A stretch of DNA of 64,000 nt, taken from Jiangella alba (GTDB lineage: Bacteria > Actinomycetota > Actinomycetes > Jiangellales > Jiangellaceae). Shown in pieces: positions 54,476-62,736 of the stretch; position 1 is the stretch's first letter, and each line of letters starts with the position of its first letter. Location of the stretch: positions 2,225,501 to 2,289,500 of the forward strand of contig NZ_FNUC01000003.1 in NCBI RefSeq assembly GCF_900106035.1. Reading direction: 5' to 3'. Below the pieces are notes generated by a model. It was not told the DNA's origin. It was given only the letters and a program-made list of their open reading frames with translations, and did no database searches. Both the position numbers and the translations under genes were made by a program.

Positions 54476-54520
54476 GCGTGTAGACGTGAGTGCCAACTGT
54501 TGGCGACAGTGTCTACACGC
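54476..54520 (+). terminator. Two-tier inverted repeat between convergent genes
   Basis: Outer arms GCGTGTAGAC (54476-54485) and GTCTACACGC (54511-54520) pair over ten bases; inside them GCCAAC and GTTGGC pair around one T (54492-54504). It sits between the ends of the ABC exporter and the SDR gene, so it probably terminates transcription from both sides. Confidence 0.7.
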
Positions 54521-54546
54521 TCGCGGGACTCAGAGCCAGCCCGGAC

Positions 54547-55308
54547 TCAGAGGGAGCGGATCGAGCCTCCGTCGACGGCGATCATGGAGCCGGTGAGGTA
54601 CGACGCGGCGGGGGAGAGGACGAAGGCGGCGACCCGGCCGAACTCCTCCGGGCGGCCGTAGCGGCGCAGCGGGATGACCTTCGACGCCGCCGCCTTGACC
54701 TCGTCGGGGTCGCGGCCGGTCATCGTGGCCAGTTCGCGCAGGCGGTCGGTCTCGATGCTGCCGGGCAGCAGCCCGACCGTGCGCACGCCGTCGGGGCCCA
54801 GCTCGTCGGCCAGCTGCTTGATCACCATGGCCAGGCCCGGCCGCAGCCCGTTCGACGCGGCGAGACCGGCGATGGGCGACTTCACCGAGCTGGACAGCAC
54901 GAACGCCAGCGCGCCGCCGCCGGACAGCCGGGCCGCGACCACCCGGGCCAGCCGGACGGCGCCGAGGAAGACGCTGTCGAAGGCGGCCCGCCACTGGTCG
55001 TCGTCGAGGTCGACCACCCGGCCGGCCGGCGGTCCGCCGACGCTGACCAGGGCGCCGTCGAGCCGGCCGAAGCGATCCAGCGCGAGGTCGGCCAGCCGCT
55101 CCGGCGTGCCCGGGTCGGCGTTGTCGGCCGCCACGCCCACGACGGAGCCGGAGCCGAGGTCGTCCACCGCGGCGTCGACCGCCTCCTGCGAACGGGACGT
55201 CAGCACCAGCCGGGCGCCGTCGGCGACCAGGGCCTCGGCCCCGGCCCGGCCGAGCCCGCGGGTGCCGCCGGTGACGATGTAGACGCGATCCTTCAGCCCG
55301 AGATCCAT
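54547..55308 (-). CDS. Short-chain dehydrogenase/reductase
   Basis: 253 residues. The cofactor loop TGGTRGLGRAGAEALVADG (TGxxxGxG) is near the N-terminus. Ser of the SSSVKSPIAG segment and the following SNGLRPGL replace the usual Tyr-x-x-x-Lys: the position aligned with YxxSK reads SNGLR, so the classical Tyr and Lys are missing. The C-terminus YLTGSMIAVDGG is typical. It may be an atypical or inactive SDR; substrate unknown. Confidence 0.85.
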   Translation of the reverse strand: MDLGLKDRVYIVTGGTRGLGRAGAEALVADGARLVLTSRSQEAVDAAVDDLGSGSVVGVAADNADPGTPERLADLALDRFGRLDGALVSVGGPPAGRVVDLDDDQWRAAFDSVFLGAVRLARVVAARLSGGGALAFVLSSSVKSPIAGLAASNGLRPGLAMVIKQLADELGPDGVRTVGLLPGSIETDRLRELATMTGRDPDEVKAAASKVIPLRRYGRPEEFGRVAAFVLSPAASYLTGSMIAVDGGSIRSL

Positions 55309-55340
55309 GGGCACCCACCTTAGGGTGTGTCTTCGAGCCG

Positions 55341-57128
55341 TCAGGCGTGCCCCGTGGCCGGACCCTCGACGTCGGAGAGGAGGAAGGCGGCCGTCACGAG
55401 CGGGATGTGGCTGAGCGCCTGCGGGAAGTTGCCGACCATGCGCCCGATGCGCGGGTCGTACTCCTCGGCCAGCAGCCCGAGGTCGTTGCGCAGGCTCAGC
55501 AGGTGCTCGAACAGGTCCCGCGCGCGTTCGGTGCGCCCGGTCAGGTGCAGCGCCTCGACCAGCCAGAACGAGCAGGCCAGGAACGCACCCTCGTCGCCGG
55601 GCAGGCCGTCGACGTCGTGCTCGGTGCGGTAGCGCAGCACCAGCCCGCTGTCGGTGGACAGCTCCTTCGCGACGGCGTCGACGGTGCCGGCGACGCGCGG
55701 GTCGTCGGGCGGCAGGAAGCCGACGATCGGGATCTGCAGCAGCGCGGCGTCGAGCGCCGGGTGGTCGTAGGACTGGGTGAAAGTGTTGCGATCCGGGTCG
55801 TAACCATGGGCGACGACGTCCTTCATGATCGTCGCCCGCAGCGCCCGCCACCGGTCCGGGTGGCCGGGCGCGCCGTCGTCCTCCAGGGTGGCGACGGCGC
55901 GGTCGGCGGCCACCCACGCCATGACCTTGGAGTGCACGAAGTGCCGCCGCTCGCCGCGGATCTCCCAGATGCCCTCGTCGGGCTGCGACCACGCGCCCTC
56001 GAGGTGCTGCAGCAGCTTCTCCTGAAGCGCCCACACGTGCCGCTCCAGCGTCAGCCCGTGCTGACGGGCCCGGGCCAGGGTGTCGATGACCTCGCCGTAG
56101 ACGTCGATCTGCAGCTGCTCCGCGGCGGCGTTGCCGACCCGCACCGGGCGAGACCCCTCGTAGCCGGCCAGCCAGCCGATCTCGTACTCCGGCAGCCGCC
56201 GCTCGCCGCTGAGGCCGTACATGATCTGCAGGTCCGACGGGTTGCCGCCGATGGCCCGGATCAGCCAGTCGCGCCAGGCCCGCGCCTCGTCGACGTACCC
56301 GCTGCGGATCAGCGCGTCCAGCGTGAACGCGGAGTCGCGCAGCCAGCAGTAGCGGTAGTCCCAGTTGCGCACGCCGCCGAGGTTCTCGGGCAGCGACGTG
56401 GTGGGCGCGGCGACGATGCCGCCGGTCGGCTGGTACGTCAGCGCCTTGAGGGTGATCAGCGAGCGCATGACGGCGTCGCGGTACGGGCCCTCGTAGCGGC
56501 AGCGCGCCGCCCACTCGGTCCAGAACGCTTCGGTGGCCGCCAGTGCGCGCAGCGGGTCGACCGGCCGGCTGGGCGGGTGGTGCGACGGCCCCCACGCCAG
56601 CACGAAGCCGACCCGCTCGCCCTCGCCGACGGTGAAGTCGGAGTGCGTCGTCAGCGACCGGCCGTAGGTGGGGACCTCGGTGTGCAGCGCGACGGAGTCG
56701 GGCCCGGCCACGCCGACGATGAGGCCGTCGTCGCGGTGCATCCACGGCACCGAGCGGCCGTAGTCGAAGCGCAGCCGCAGCTCGCTGTGCATCGTCACCC
56801 GGCCGGACAGCCCCTCGACGATGCGGACGACGTCGTGCTCGCCGGTGCTCTCGGGCATGAAGTCGATGACCTTGACGCTGCCGTCGGGGGTGTCCCAGAC
56901 GTGCTCGAGGATCAGCGTGTCGCCGCGGTACCAGCGGCGGTCGGCCGGGCCGGCGCCCATCGGGGCGATCCGCCAGAAGCCGTTCTTCTCGGTGCCGAGC
57001 AGCGACGCGAAACAGGCGGCGGAGTCGAACCGGGGCAGGCAGAGCCAGTCGATGGTGCCGTCGCGGTCGACCAGGGCGGCGGTGTGGAGGTCGCCGATGA
57101 TGCCGTGGTCCTCGATCAGCCCCGTCAT
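55341..57128 (-). CDS. GH15 family glycoside hydrolase (actinobacterial trehalase/glucoamylase type)
   Basis: 595 residues. IEDHGIIGDLHTAALVDRDG followed by TIDWLCLPRFDSAACFASLL is the N-terminal signature of bacterial GH15 enzymes, and GGVRNWDYRYCWLRDSAFTL, QPDEGIWEIRG and SFWLVEALHLTGRTERARDL follow. Members characterised in mycobacteria hydrolyse trehalose, so trehalase is the best guess, although glucoamylase activity also occurs. No signal peptide, hence cytoplasmic. It starts ten bases after the SURF1 stop on the same strand. Confidence 0.9.
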   Translation of the reverse strand: MTGLIEDHGIIGDLHTAALVDRDGTIDWLCLPRFDSAACFASLLGTEKNGFWRIAPMGAGPADRRWYRGDTLILEHVWDTPDGSVKVIDFMPESTGEHDVVRIVEGLSGRVTMHSELRLRFDYGRSVPWMHRDDGLIVGVAGPDSVALHTEVPTYGRSLTTHSDFTVGEGERVGFVLAWGPSHHPPSRPVDPLRALAATEAFWTEWAARCRYEGPYRDAVMRSLITLKALTYQPTGGIVAAPTTSLPENLGGVRNWDYRYCWLRDSAFTLDALIRSGYVDEARAWRDWLIRAIGGNPSDLQIMYGLSGERRLPEYEIGWLAGYEGSRPVRVGNAAAEQLQIDVYGEVIDTLARARQHGLTLERHVWALQEKLLQHLEGAWSQPDEGIWEIRGERRHFVHSKVMAWVAADRAVATLEDDGAPGHPDRWRALRATIMKDVVAHGYDPDRNTFTQSYDHPALDAALLQIPIVGFLPPDDPRVAGTVDAVAKELSTDSGLVLRYRTEHDVDGLPGDEGAFLACSFWLVEALHLTGRTERARDLFEHLLSLRNDLGLLAEEYDPRIGRMVGNFPQALSHIPLVTAAFLLSDVEGPATGHA

Positions 57129-57138
57129 GTCCCCATGT

Positions 57139-57909
57139 CTACCCGACGGACTGCGTCGGCGCCGGGGTGTCGCTGTCGCCGGAGGTCTCGTCGCGGCCGC
57201 GCGCCTCGGCCCGGATCAGCAGGACGAACCCGCCGACGCCGACGACGGCGAACAGGAACCACTGGATCGCGTACGACAGGTGCGGCCCGGACTCGGTGGC
57301 GGGCGGGTCGATGAGCTGAAGCGACGTCGCCGGCTCCGGGTCCTGGGTGATCAGCTCGCCCCACGCGCCGTAGAACGGGTACGGCAGCCCGTCGGCGATC
57401 GCCTCGACGTCGACGAACCGCACCGACCCCGTCGACGGGTCGACGTCGTGGCCGGTCTCGCTGTGCCGGACCCGCGCGGTGACGGTGACCTCGCCGTCTG
57501 ACGGGGCCGGCAGTTCGATCTCGTCGTCGTCGCGGCCGTCGGCGGGCACGAACCCGCGGTCGACCAGCAGCGCGGTGCCGTCGTCGCCGACCAGCGGGGT
57601 CAGCGCGTGCACACCGCGGGTGCCGTCGACCGGGCGCAGCCGCAGCCGCAGCTCGTTGTCGACGTCCCAGCGGCCGGTGACCTGGACGGTGCTCCACTCG
57701 TCGCCCGCGGCCAGCGCCTGGCCGGGCGGGACGAGCTCGGCGGCCGGCACCGCGTCGCCGTCGACGTTGGCCTCGATGACGGCGTTGCGGTCCTGCCGCT
57801 GCTCGTTGCGGTCGAGCTGCCAGAGCCCGAGGCGGACGCACAGCAGCACCAGGAGCACTCCGGCGAGCGTGCGCACCAGCCAGCGCCGCGACGCCAGGAA
57901 CCTGTACAC
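57139..57909 (-). CDS. SURF1-family cytochrome oxidase assembly protein
   Basis: 256 residues. The pattern VYRFLASRRWLVRTLAGVLL then LGLWQLDR at the N-terminus and HLSYAIQWFLFAVVGVGGFV near the C-terminus gives the two membrane helices of SURF1, with LLVDRGFVPADGRDDDE in the periplasmic part. It helps haem a insertion into cytochrome aa3 oxidase. GTG 57909 is chosen because homologues begin MYRFL; a TACCGT -10 box lies seven bases before it. Confidence 0.9.
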   Translation of the reverse strand: MYRFLASRRWLVRTLAGVLLVLLCVRLGLWQLDRNEQRQDRNAVIEANVDGDAVPAAELVPPGQALAAGDEWSTVQVTGRWDVDNELRLRLRPVDGTRGVHALTPLVGDDGTALLVDRGFVPADGRDDDEIELPAPSDGEVTVTARVRHSETGHDVDPSTGSVRFVDVEAIADGLPYPFYGAWGELITQDPEPATSLQLIDPPATESGPHLSYAIQWFLFAVVGVGGFVLLIRAEARGRDETSGDSDTPAPTQSVG

Positions 57910-57916
57910 GGGATCG

Positions 57917-57922
57917 ACGGTA
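57917..57922 (-). promoter_or_regulatory. -10 element of SURF1, leaderless arrangement
   Basis: On the minus strand TACCGT is followed by seven bases and the SURF1 GTG at 57909. No ribosome site is present. Confidence 0.4.
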
Positions 57923-57955
57923 CGCCGAGGCCTCACCCAAGGCCCCACCGGGGGC

Positions 57956-58114
57956 TCAGGGGTGTCGGACGGATCTTCGCCGGCGCGGATCGGCGACCAG
58001 ACGCCGACCAGCGGCGTTGTCGTCGTCGGCCGATGGCTCCGCATCGACCTCCTCCTCCGCCTTGCTGGACCGACGACTGGACGCCGCCCGCATCCGCCAA
58101 TATCCGTCCGACAC
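57956..58114 (-). CDS. Possible 52-residue protein inside the inverted-repeat element
   Basis: A GTG-started frame, MSDGYWRMRAASSRRSSKAE then EEVDAEPSADDDNA and an Arg-rich end. AGGGG directly precedes the start. Both ends of the frame lie within the 17-bp inverted repeats. Composition is plausible for a small charged protein, but no family is recognised and the frame may be accidental. Confidence 0.3.
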   Translation of the reverse strand: MSDGYWRMRAASSRRSSKAEEEVDAEPSADDDNAAGRRLVADPRRRRSVRHP

Positions 58115-58118
58115 CCCT
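57958..58118. repeat. 161-bp element with perfect 17-bp terminal inverted repeats (MITE-like)
   Basis: AGGGGTGTCGGACGGAT at 57958-57974 is repeated exactly, inverted, at 58102-58118, and the match continues imperfectly inward. The element fills the space between the divergent SURF1 and moaA genes, and its right end contributes the first base of the moaA -10 box. No clear target-site duplication was seen. It may be a miniature transposable element or a long RNA/DNA hairpin used in regulation. Confidence 0.75.
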
Positions 58119-58123
58119 AGGCT
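58118..58123 (+). promoter_or_regulatory. -10 element of moaA, leaderless arrangement
   Basis: TAGGCT is followed by six bases (GGAGAG) and the ATG at 58130. GGAGAG touches the start codon, too close for a normal ribosome site. Confidence 0.45.
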
Positions 58124-58129
58124 GGAGAG

Positions 58130-59119
58130 ATGCTGGTCGACCGATATGGACGCGTGGCCACCGACCTCCGGGTGTCGCTGACCGATCGCTGCAACCTGCG
58201 GTGCACCTACTGCATGCCGGAGGAGGGCCTGGCCTGGCTGCCGCGCCAGGACATCCTCACCGACGACGAGGTGGTGCGGCTGGTCCGGATCGCCGTCGAG
58301 CGGCTGGGCGTGCACGAGGTCCGGTTCACCGGCGGCGAGCCGCTGCTGCGCCGCGGGCTGGTCGACATCGTCGCCGCGTGCTCCGGGCTCGAGCCGCGCC
58401 CGGAGCTGTCGCTGACGACCAACGCCATCGGGCTGGCGAAGCTGGCCGGCGCGCTCGCCGACGCCGGGCTCGACCGTGTCAACGGGTCGCTCGACACCCT
58501 GCGCGCCGACCGGTTCGAGACGCTGACGCATCGCCGCCGCCTCGACGACGTCCTGGCCGGGCTGACCGCGGCGCGCGACGCCGGGCTCGACCCCATCAAG
58601 ATCAACGCCGTCCTCATGCGCGGCATCAACGACGACGAGGCGCCGGAGCTGCTGGCGTGGGCGCTCGAGCACGGCTACGAGCTGCGCTTCATCGAGCAGA
58701 TGCCGCTCGACGCCCAGCACGGCTGGGACCGCGCCACCATGGTGACGGCCGCGGAGATCCTGGCGTCGCTGCAGTCGGTGTTCACGCTGACCCCGCTGGG
58801 CGACGTCGAGCGCGGCAGCGCGCCGGCCGAGACCTGGCTGGTCGACGGCGGGCCGGCGCGCGTCGGTGTCATCGCGTCGGTCACCCGCCCGTTCTGCGGC
58901 AGCTGCGACCGCACCCGGCTCACCGCCGAGGGCCAGGTGCGCAACTGCCTGTTCGCGCGCGAGGAGTCCGACCTGCGCGGCGCCATGCGCTCGGGCGCCG
59001 ACGACGCCGAACTGGCCCGCCGCTGGGAGATCGCGATGGCCGCCAAGGCGGCCGGTCACGGCATCGATGACCCCGGGTTTCTGCAGCCGTCGCGGCCGAT
59101 GTCGGCGATCGGCGGCTGA
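58130..59119 (+). CDS. moaA: GTP 3',8-cyclase (molybdopterin synthesis, radical SAM)
   Basis: 329 residues. The radical-SAM cluster C21-x3-C25-x2-C28 ([12 protein letters not shown]), [11 protein letters not shown], the C-terminal second cluster ([20 protein letters not shown]) and the essential C-terminal Gly-Gly are intact. It makes 3',8-cyclo-GTP, the first step toward molybdopterin needed by NarG and by molybdenum hydroxylases. In the motif RVNVSLDT the second Val is Gly here (RVNGSLDT, G119), an unusual change. No other moa gene is adjacent. Confidence 0.96.
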   Translation: MLVDRYGRVATDLRVSLTDRCNLRCTYCMPEEGLAWLPRQDILTDDEVVRLVRIAVERLGVHEVRFTGGEPLLRRGLVDIVAACSGLEPRPELSLTTNAIGLAKLAGALADAGLDRVNGSLDTLRADRFETLTHRRRLDDVLAGLTAARDAGLDPIKINAVLMRGINDDEAPELLAWALEHGYELRFIEQMPLDAQHGWDRATMVTAAEILASLQSVFTLTPLGDVERGSAPAETWLVDGGPARVGVIASVTRPFCGSCDRTRLTAEGQVRNCLFAREESDLRGAMRSGADDAELARRWEIAMAAKAAGHGIDDPGFLQPSRPMSAIGG

Positions 59120-59268
59120 TTCCTTCGAAACGCCGGTGAGCTGCGGCTATCGGCCGTTGATCAGCAGGTGGGCGGCGGTGATCCGGCCGCGAGATGAGGA
59201 CGACGCCGGGCAGCCACGGGGGAAGCCGCCCGACGTCGCCGGTACGCAACGCACCGACGGGGGAATAC

Positions 59269-59300
59269 GGAACGTGCGCCTGGGGAGTATTGCACGTTCC
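59269..59300 (+). terminator. Inverted repeat between moaA and DUF3099
   Basis: GGAACGTGC (59269-59277) and GCACGTTCC (59292-59300) pair perfectly around a 14-base loop, between two converging genes. It probably stops transcription from both sides. 59120-59268 holds no gene. Confidence 0.55.
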
Positions 59301-59322
59301 ACAACCACTTCGGAAGGCCCTG

Positions 59323-59646
59323 TCAATGTTCGATTCGATCTTTGGCTACTGGCGCAGCCGGAAGTTCGAGTCGCGGCGGAGGGACCACTGGTGAGAGCGC
59401 ACTGTGGCGTGGCTGGCGGGTCGCGTTGGCGATGACGACGGCGATGTACGGGAGCACGACCGCACCCAGGATGAACACGATCCGCAGCCAGCCCTGGCTG
59501 ATGACTGCCAGTGGCAGACATGCGACACGGATGCCCATCATGACGAGGTAGCGGCGCTGCCGGCTGGCGAGGTCGTCGCTGCGCGGCGCCGCGGCCGTCG
59601 TGACCGACGGCACAGGGTCGCTTCGTCGCGCGCCGTTTCCGCTCAC
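59323..59646 (-). CDS. DUF3099 membrane protein
   Basis: 107 residues. RQRRYLVMMGIRVACLPLAV and GWLRIVFILGAVVLPYIAVV form two membrane helices in the order typical of DUF3099, an actinobacterial family of unknown function. The GTG at 59646 is preceded by TACCGT and six bases, so the mRNA is probably leaderless. Convergent with moaA, divergent from dodecin. Confidence 0.85.
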   Translation of the reverse strand: MSGNGARRSDPVPSVTTAAAPRSDDLASRQRRYLVMMGIRVACLPLAVISQGWLRIVFILGAVVLPYIAVVIANATRQPRHSALSPVVPPPRLELPAAPVAKDRIEH

Positions 59647-59652
59647 CCCTCC

Positions 59653-59658
59653 ACGGTA
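59653..59658 (-). promoter_or_regulatory. -10 element of the DUF3099 gene, leaderless arrangement
   Basis: On the minus strand TACCGT, then six bases (GGAGGG), then the GTG at 59646. Confidence 0.45.
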
Positions 59659-59727
59659 GGCCAGAATCGAGCGATCAGCGCGGCCGGGCCGCCCATTCGG
59701 CCCGGCGCCCGGGAAGAGGAGAAGGTC

Positions 59728-59937
59728 ATGAATCGCACGTACCGAGTGACCGAGATCGTGGGGACGTCGACGGACGGCGTGGAGGCCGCGGTGCGCAACG
59801 GCATCGGCCGGGCCGCGCAGACCCTGCGCCACCTCGACTGGTTCGAGGTCACGGAGATCCGCGGCCAGATCGTCGACGGCGAGGTGCAGCATTTCCAGGT
59901 CGGCATGAAGGTCGGCTTCCGGCTCGAGGACGCCTGA
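59728..59937 (+). CDS. Dodecin (flavin-storage protein)
   Basis: 69 residues. YRVTEIVGTSTDGVEAAVRN, the flavin-stacking Trp in LDWFEVTEIRG and VQHFQVGMKVGFRLED are characteristic. Dodecins form hollow 12-mers that bind FMN, riboflavin or CoA and buffer free flavin. Ribosome site GAAGAGGAG before the ATG. Confidence 0.93.
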   Translation: MNRTYRVTEIVGTSTDGVEAAVRNGIGRAAQTLRHLDWFEVTEIRGQIVDGEVQHFQVGMKVGFRLEDA

Positions 59938-59984
59938 CGGTAGCGTCGGCGCGGACGTGTAACCCAGAGTGAGGAGAGCCCGAC

Positions 59985-60689
59985 GTGGGTCGGTCCGTAC
60001 TGGTGACCGGTGGCAATCGCGGCATTGGCCTCGCCATCGCGCGCTCGTTCGCGCAGGCCGGTGACGACGTCACCATCACCTACCGCAGCGGCGAGCCGCC
60101 CGAGGGACTGGCCGGGGTGCGCTGCGACGTCACCGACAGCGACTCGGTCGACGCGGCGTTCACCGAGGTCGAGGCCGCGCAGGGGCCGGTGGAGGTGCTG
60201 GTGGCCAACGCCGGCATCACCCGCGACACCCTGATGCTGCGCATGAGCGAGTCCGACTTCACCGACGTCGTCGACACCAACCTCACCGGAGCGTTCCGGG
60301 TGGCCAAGCGCGCCGCCAAGGGCATGCTCCGGGCCCGCAAGGGCCGCGTCGTGTTCATCTCCAGCGTCGTGGGCCTGCTCGGCTCGCCCGGCCAGGTCAA
60401 CTACGCCGCCAGCAAGGCCGGCCTCGTCGGGCTGGCCCGGTCGATGTCGCGCGAGCTGGGCAGCCGCAACATCACCGCCAACGTCGTCGCGCCCGGCTTC
60501 GTCGAGTCCGACATGACCGCCGAGCTCACCGAGGCCCGCCGCAAGGAGATCCTCGACAGCGTCCCGCTCGGCCGCTACGGCAGTGCCGACGAGATCGCGC
60601 GGGTGGTGCGCTGGGTGGCCAGCGACGACGCGGCGTACGTGACCGGAGCCGTCATCCCGGTGGACGGCGGATTGGGGATGGGGCACTGA
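59985..60689 (+). CDS. fabG: 3-oxoacyl-ACP reductase
   Basis: 234 residues. SVLVTGGNRGIGLAIARSFA binds NADPH, and the catalytic Ser, Tyr and Lys are in FISSVVGLLGSPGQVNYAAS followed by K. It is placed directly before fabI with overlapping stop and start, as mabA-inhA in mycobacteria, so it is the fatty-acid (FAS-II) reductase and not a general SDR. GTG start with TGAGGAGA upstream. Confidence 0.95.
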   Translation: MGRSVLVTGGNRGIGLAIARSFAQAGDDVTITYRSGEPPEGLAGVRCDVTDSDSVDAAFTEVEAAQGPVEVLVANAGITRDTLMLRMSESDFTDVVDTNLTGAFRVAKRAAKGMLRARKGRVVFISSVVGLLGSPGQVNYAASKAGLVGLARSMSRELGSRNITANVVAPGFVESDMTAELTEARRKEILDSVPLGRYGSADEIARVVRWVASDDAAYVTGAVIPVDGGLGMGH

Positions 60690-61453
60690 TGGGCATTCTC
60701 GAGGGCAAGCGGATCCTGGTCACCGGGGTCCTGACGGAGGCGTCGTTCGCGTTCCACGTGGCGAAGCTGGCGCAGCAGGAGGGCGCCACCGTCGTCCTGA
60801 CCGGCTTCGGCCGGATGAGCCTGGTCGAGCGCATCGCCAAGCGGCTGCCGTCGCCGGCGCCCGTCGTCGAGCTGGACGTCACCAGCACCAAGCAGCTCGA
60901 CTCCCTGGCCGCCCGGGTCGGCGAGTACGTCGACGGCCTCGACGGCGTCGTGCACTCGGTCGGGTTCGCGCCGCAGACCGCGCTCGGCGGCAGCTTCCTG
61001 GAGACCCCGTTCGAGGACGTCGCCACCGCCGTGCACGCGTCGACGTACTCGCTGAAGTCGCTGACCATGGCCACGCTGCCGCTGATGCCCGGCGGCGGTT
61101 CCGTCGTCGGCATGGACTTCGACGCGCAGGTGGCCTGGCCCGGGTACGACTGGATGGGCGTGGCGAAGGCCGGCCTCGAGGCGACGGCGCGCTACCTCGC
61201 CAAGTACCTGGGTTCGCAGAACATCCGGGTCAACCTCATCTCCGCCGGGCCGGTGAAGACGATGGCGGCGCGGTCCATCCCGGGCTTCTCCGACTTCGAG
61301 GGCGTCTGGAACGACCGCGCGCCGCTCGGCTGGGACCTCTCCGACCCCGAGCCCGGCGCCCGCGGCGTCGTCGCGCTGCTGTCCGACTGGTTCCCGAAGA
61401 CGACCGGTGAGGTCATCCACGTCGACGGCGGTGTGCACGCGGTGGGCGCGTGA
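60689..61453 (+). CDS. fabI: Enoyl-ACP reductase (InhA-like)
   Basis: 254 residues. KRILVTGVLTEASFAFHVAK lacks the usual GxxxGxG of SDRs, as FabI/InhA does. VHSVGFAPQTALGGSFLETP and the active site DFDAQVAWPGYDWMGVAKAG (Tyr and Lys) match InhA closely. It carries out the last step of the fatty-acid elongation cycle with NADH. Overlaps fabG by one base. No ferrochelatase gene follows; an S33 peptidase does. Confidence 0.96.
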   Translation: MGILEGKRILVTGVLTEASFAFHVAKLAQQEGATVVLTGFGRMSLVERIAKRLPSPAPVVELDVTSTKQLDSLAARVGEYVDGLDGVVHSVGFAPQTALGGSFLETPFEDVATAVHASTYSLKSLTMATLPLMPGGGSVVGMDFDAQVAWPGYDWMGVAKAGLEATARYLAKYLGSQNIRVNLISAGPVKTMAARSIPGFSDFEGVWNDRAPLGWDLSDPEPGARGVVALLSDWFPKTTGEVIHVDGGVHAVGA

Positions 61454-62736
61454 TCCCGGCCGGGCGCGACGGGTCGGTGCGGCTCGGCGGCCTGGTCGTC
61501 CGGGACCACTGGTTCGACGCCCCGCAGTCGCACGCCGCTCCTGACGGCGAACGGATCCGGCTGTACGCGCGGGAGGTCGTGTCCGCGGCGGCGCCCGATC
61601 GCGACCTGCCGTGGCTGCTGTTCCTGCAGGGTGGGCCGGGTGGGAAGGCCACGCGCCCGCCCGGCGCGTCGGGGTGGGTGGGCCGGGCGGTCCAGGACTT
61701 CCGGGTGCTGCTGCTGGACCAGCGCGGCACCGGCCGGTCGACGCCCGCGACGGCGGCGACGCTGGCGGCCCGCGGCGACGCCGCCGCGCAGGCCGAGTAC
61801 CTGTCGCACTTCCGGGCCGACGCCATCGTGGCCGACGCCGAGCTGATCCGTCGCGCCCTTCTCGGTGACGACGGGCGCTGGCACGTACTGGGGCAGTCCT
61901 TCGGCGGGTTCTGCTCGCTGACCTACCTGTCGTTCGCGCCCGGCGGTCTGGCGTCGGTCATGCTGACCGGCGGGCTGGCCCCGATCGCCGTGGCCGTCGA
62001 CGACGTCTACGCCGCCACCTATCCCGCCGCCGAGCGGAAGAACGAGCGGTTCCACGCGGCGTTCCCGCAGGCCCGGGCCCAGCTGGAGGCCGTGGCGGCG
62101 TTCGTCCGCGCGAACGACGTCGTGCTGCCGGACGGCTCGCGGCTGACCGTGCCGCGGTTGCAGGCGCTGGGGCTGGCCCTCGGCGCGAAGTCGGCGATTC
62201 CGGGTCTGGTCTACCTGCTGGAGGAGGCGTTCGCCGCCGACGGCGTGCTGTCCGACACCTTCCTCGTCGGCGCCTGGCAGGCCCTCTCGTTCGCGACCCA
62301 GCCGCTCTACGCCGTCGTGCACGAGGCCTGCTACGCGCACAACGCGGCGACCCGGTGGTCGGCGCAGCGGGTGGGCGCCGAGCTGGCGCAGTTCGCGCCC
62401 GACGCGGACCCGCTGCTGTTCACCGGCGAGATGATCTACCCCTGGATGTTCGAGCACGACCCCGCGCTGATCCCGTTGCGCGACACCGCTCAGCTGCTGG
62501 CCGAGCGGGAGTGGGGGCCGCTGTACGACCTCGACCGGCTGGCCGCCAACGAGGTGCCCGTCGCGGCCGCCCTCTACACCGACGACATGTACGTCGACGC
62601 AGGTCTGTCCCGTGACACCGCCGCGCGGGTGCGTGGGCTGCGCACCTGGGAGACCAACGCCCACGAGCACGACGGCCTGCGCGAGACCGAGGACGTCGTC
62701 GACCGGCTGATCCGGATGAACCGCGGGGAGCTCTGA
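61450..62736 (+). CDS. Alpha/beta hydrolase, S33 prolyl aminopeptidase family
   Basis: 428 residues. LLFLQGGPGGKATRPPGAS gives the oxyanion loop, LLLDQRGTGRSTP is typical of S33 enzymes, and the nucleophile elbow is GQSFGG (Ser in LGQSFGGFCSLTYL). A helical cap lies between. It probably removes N-terminal proline from peptides, with no signal peptide, so it is cytoplasmic. GTG overlaps the fabI stop; the DivIVA-repeat gene starts on its own stop. Confidence 0.9.
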   Translation: MIPAGRDGSVRLGGLVVRDHWFDAPQSHAAPDGERIRLYAREVVSAAAPDRDLPWLLFLQGGPGGKATRPPGASGWVGRAVQDFRVLLLDQRGTGRSTPATAATLAARGDAAAQAEYLSHFRADAIVADAELIRRALLGDDGRWHVLGQSFGGFCSLTYLSFAPGGLASVMLTGGLAPIAVAVDDVYAATYPAAERKNERFHAAFPQARAQLEAVAAFVRANDVVLPDGSRLTVPRLQALGLALGAKSAIPGLVYLLEEAFAADGVLSDTFLVGAWQALSFATQPLYAVVHEACYAHNAATRWSAQRVGAELAQFAPDADPLLFTGEMIYPWMFEHDPALIPLRDTAQLLAEREWGPLYDLDRLAANEVPVAAALYTDDMYVDAGLSRDTAARVRGLRTWETNAHEHDGLRETEDVVDRLIRMNRGEL

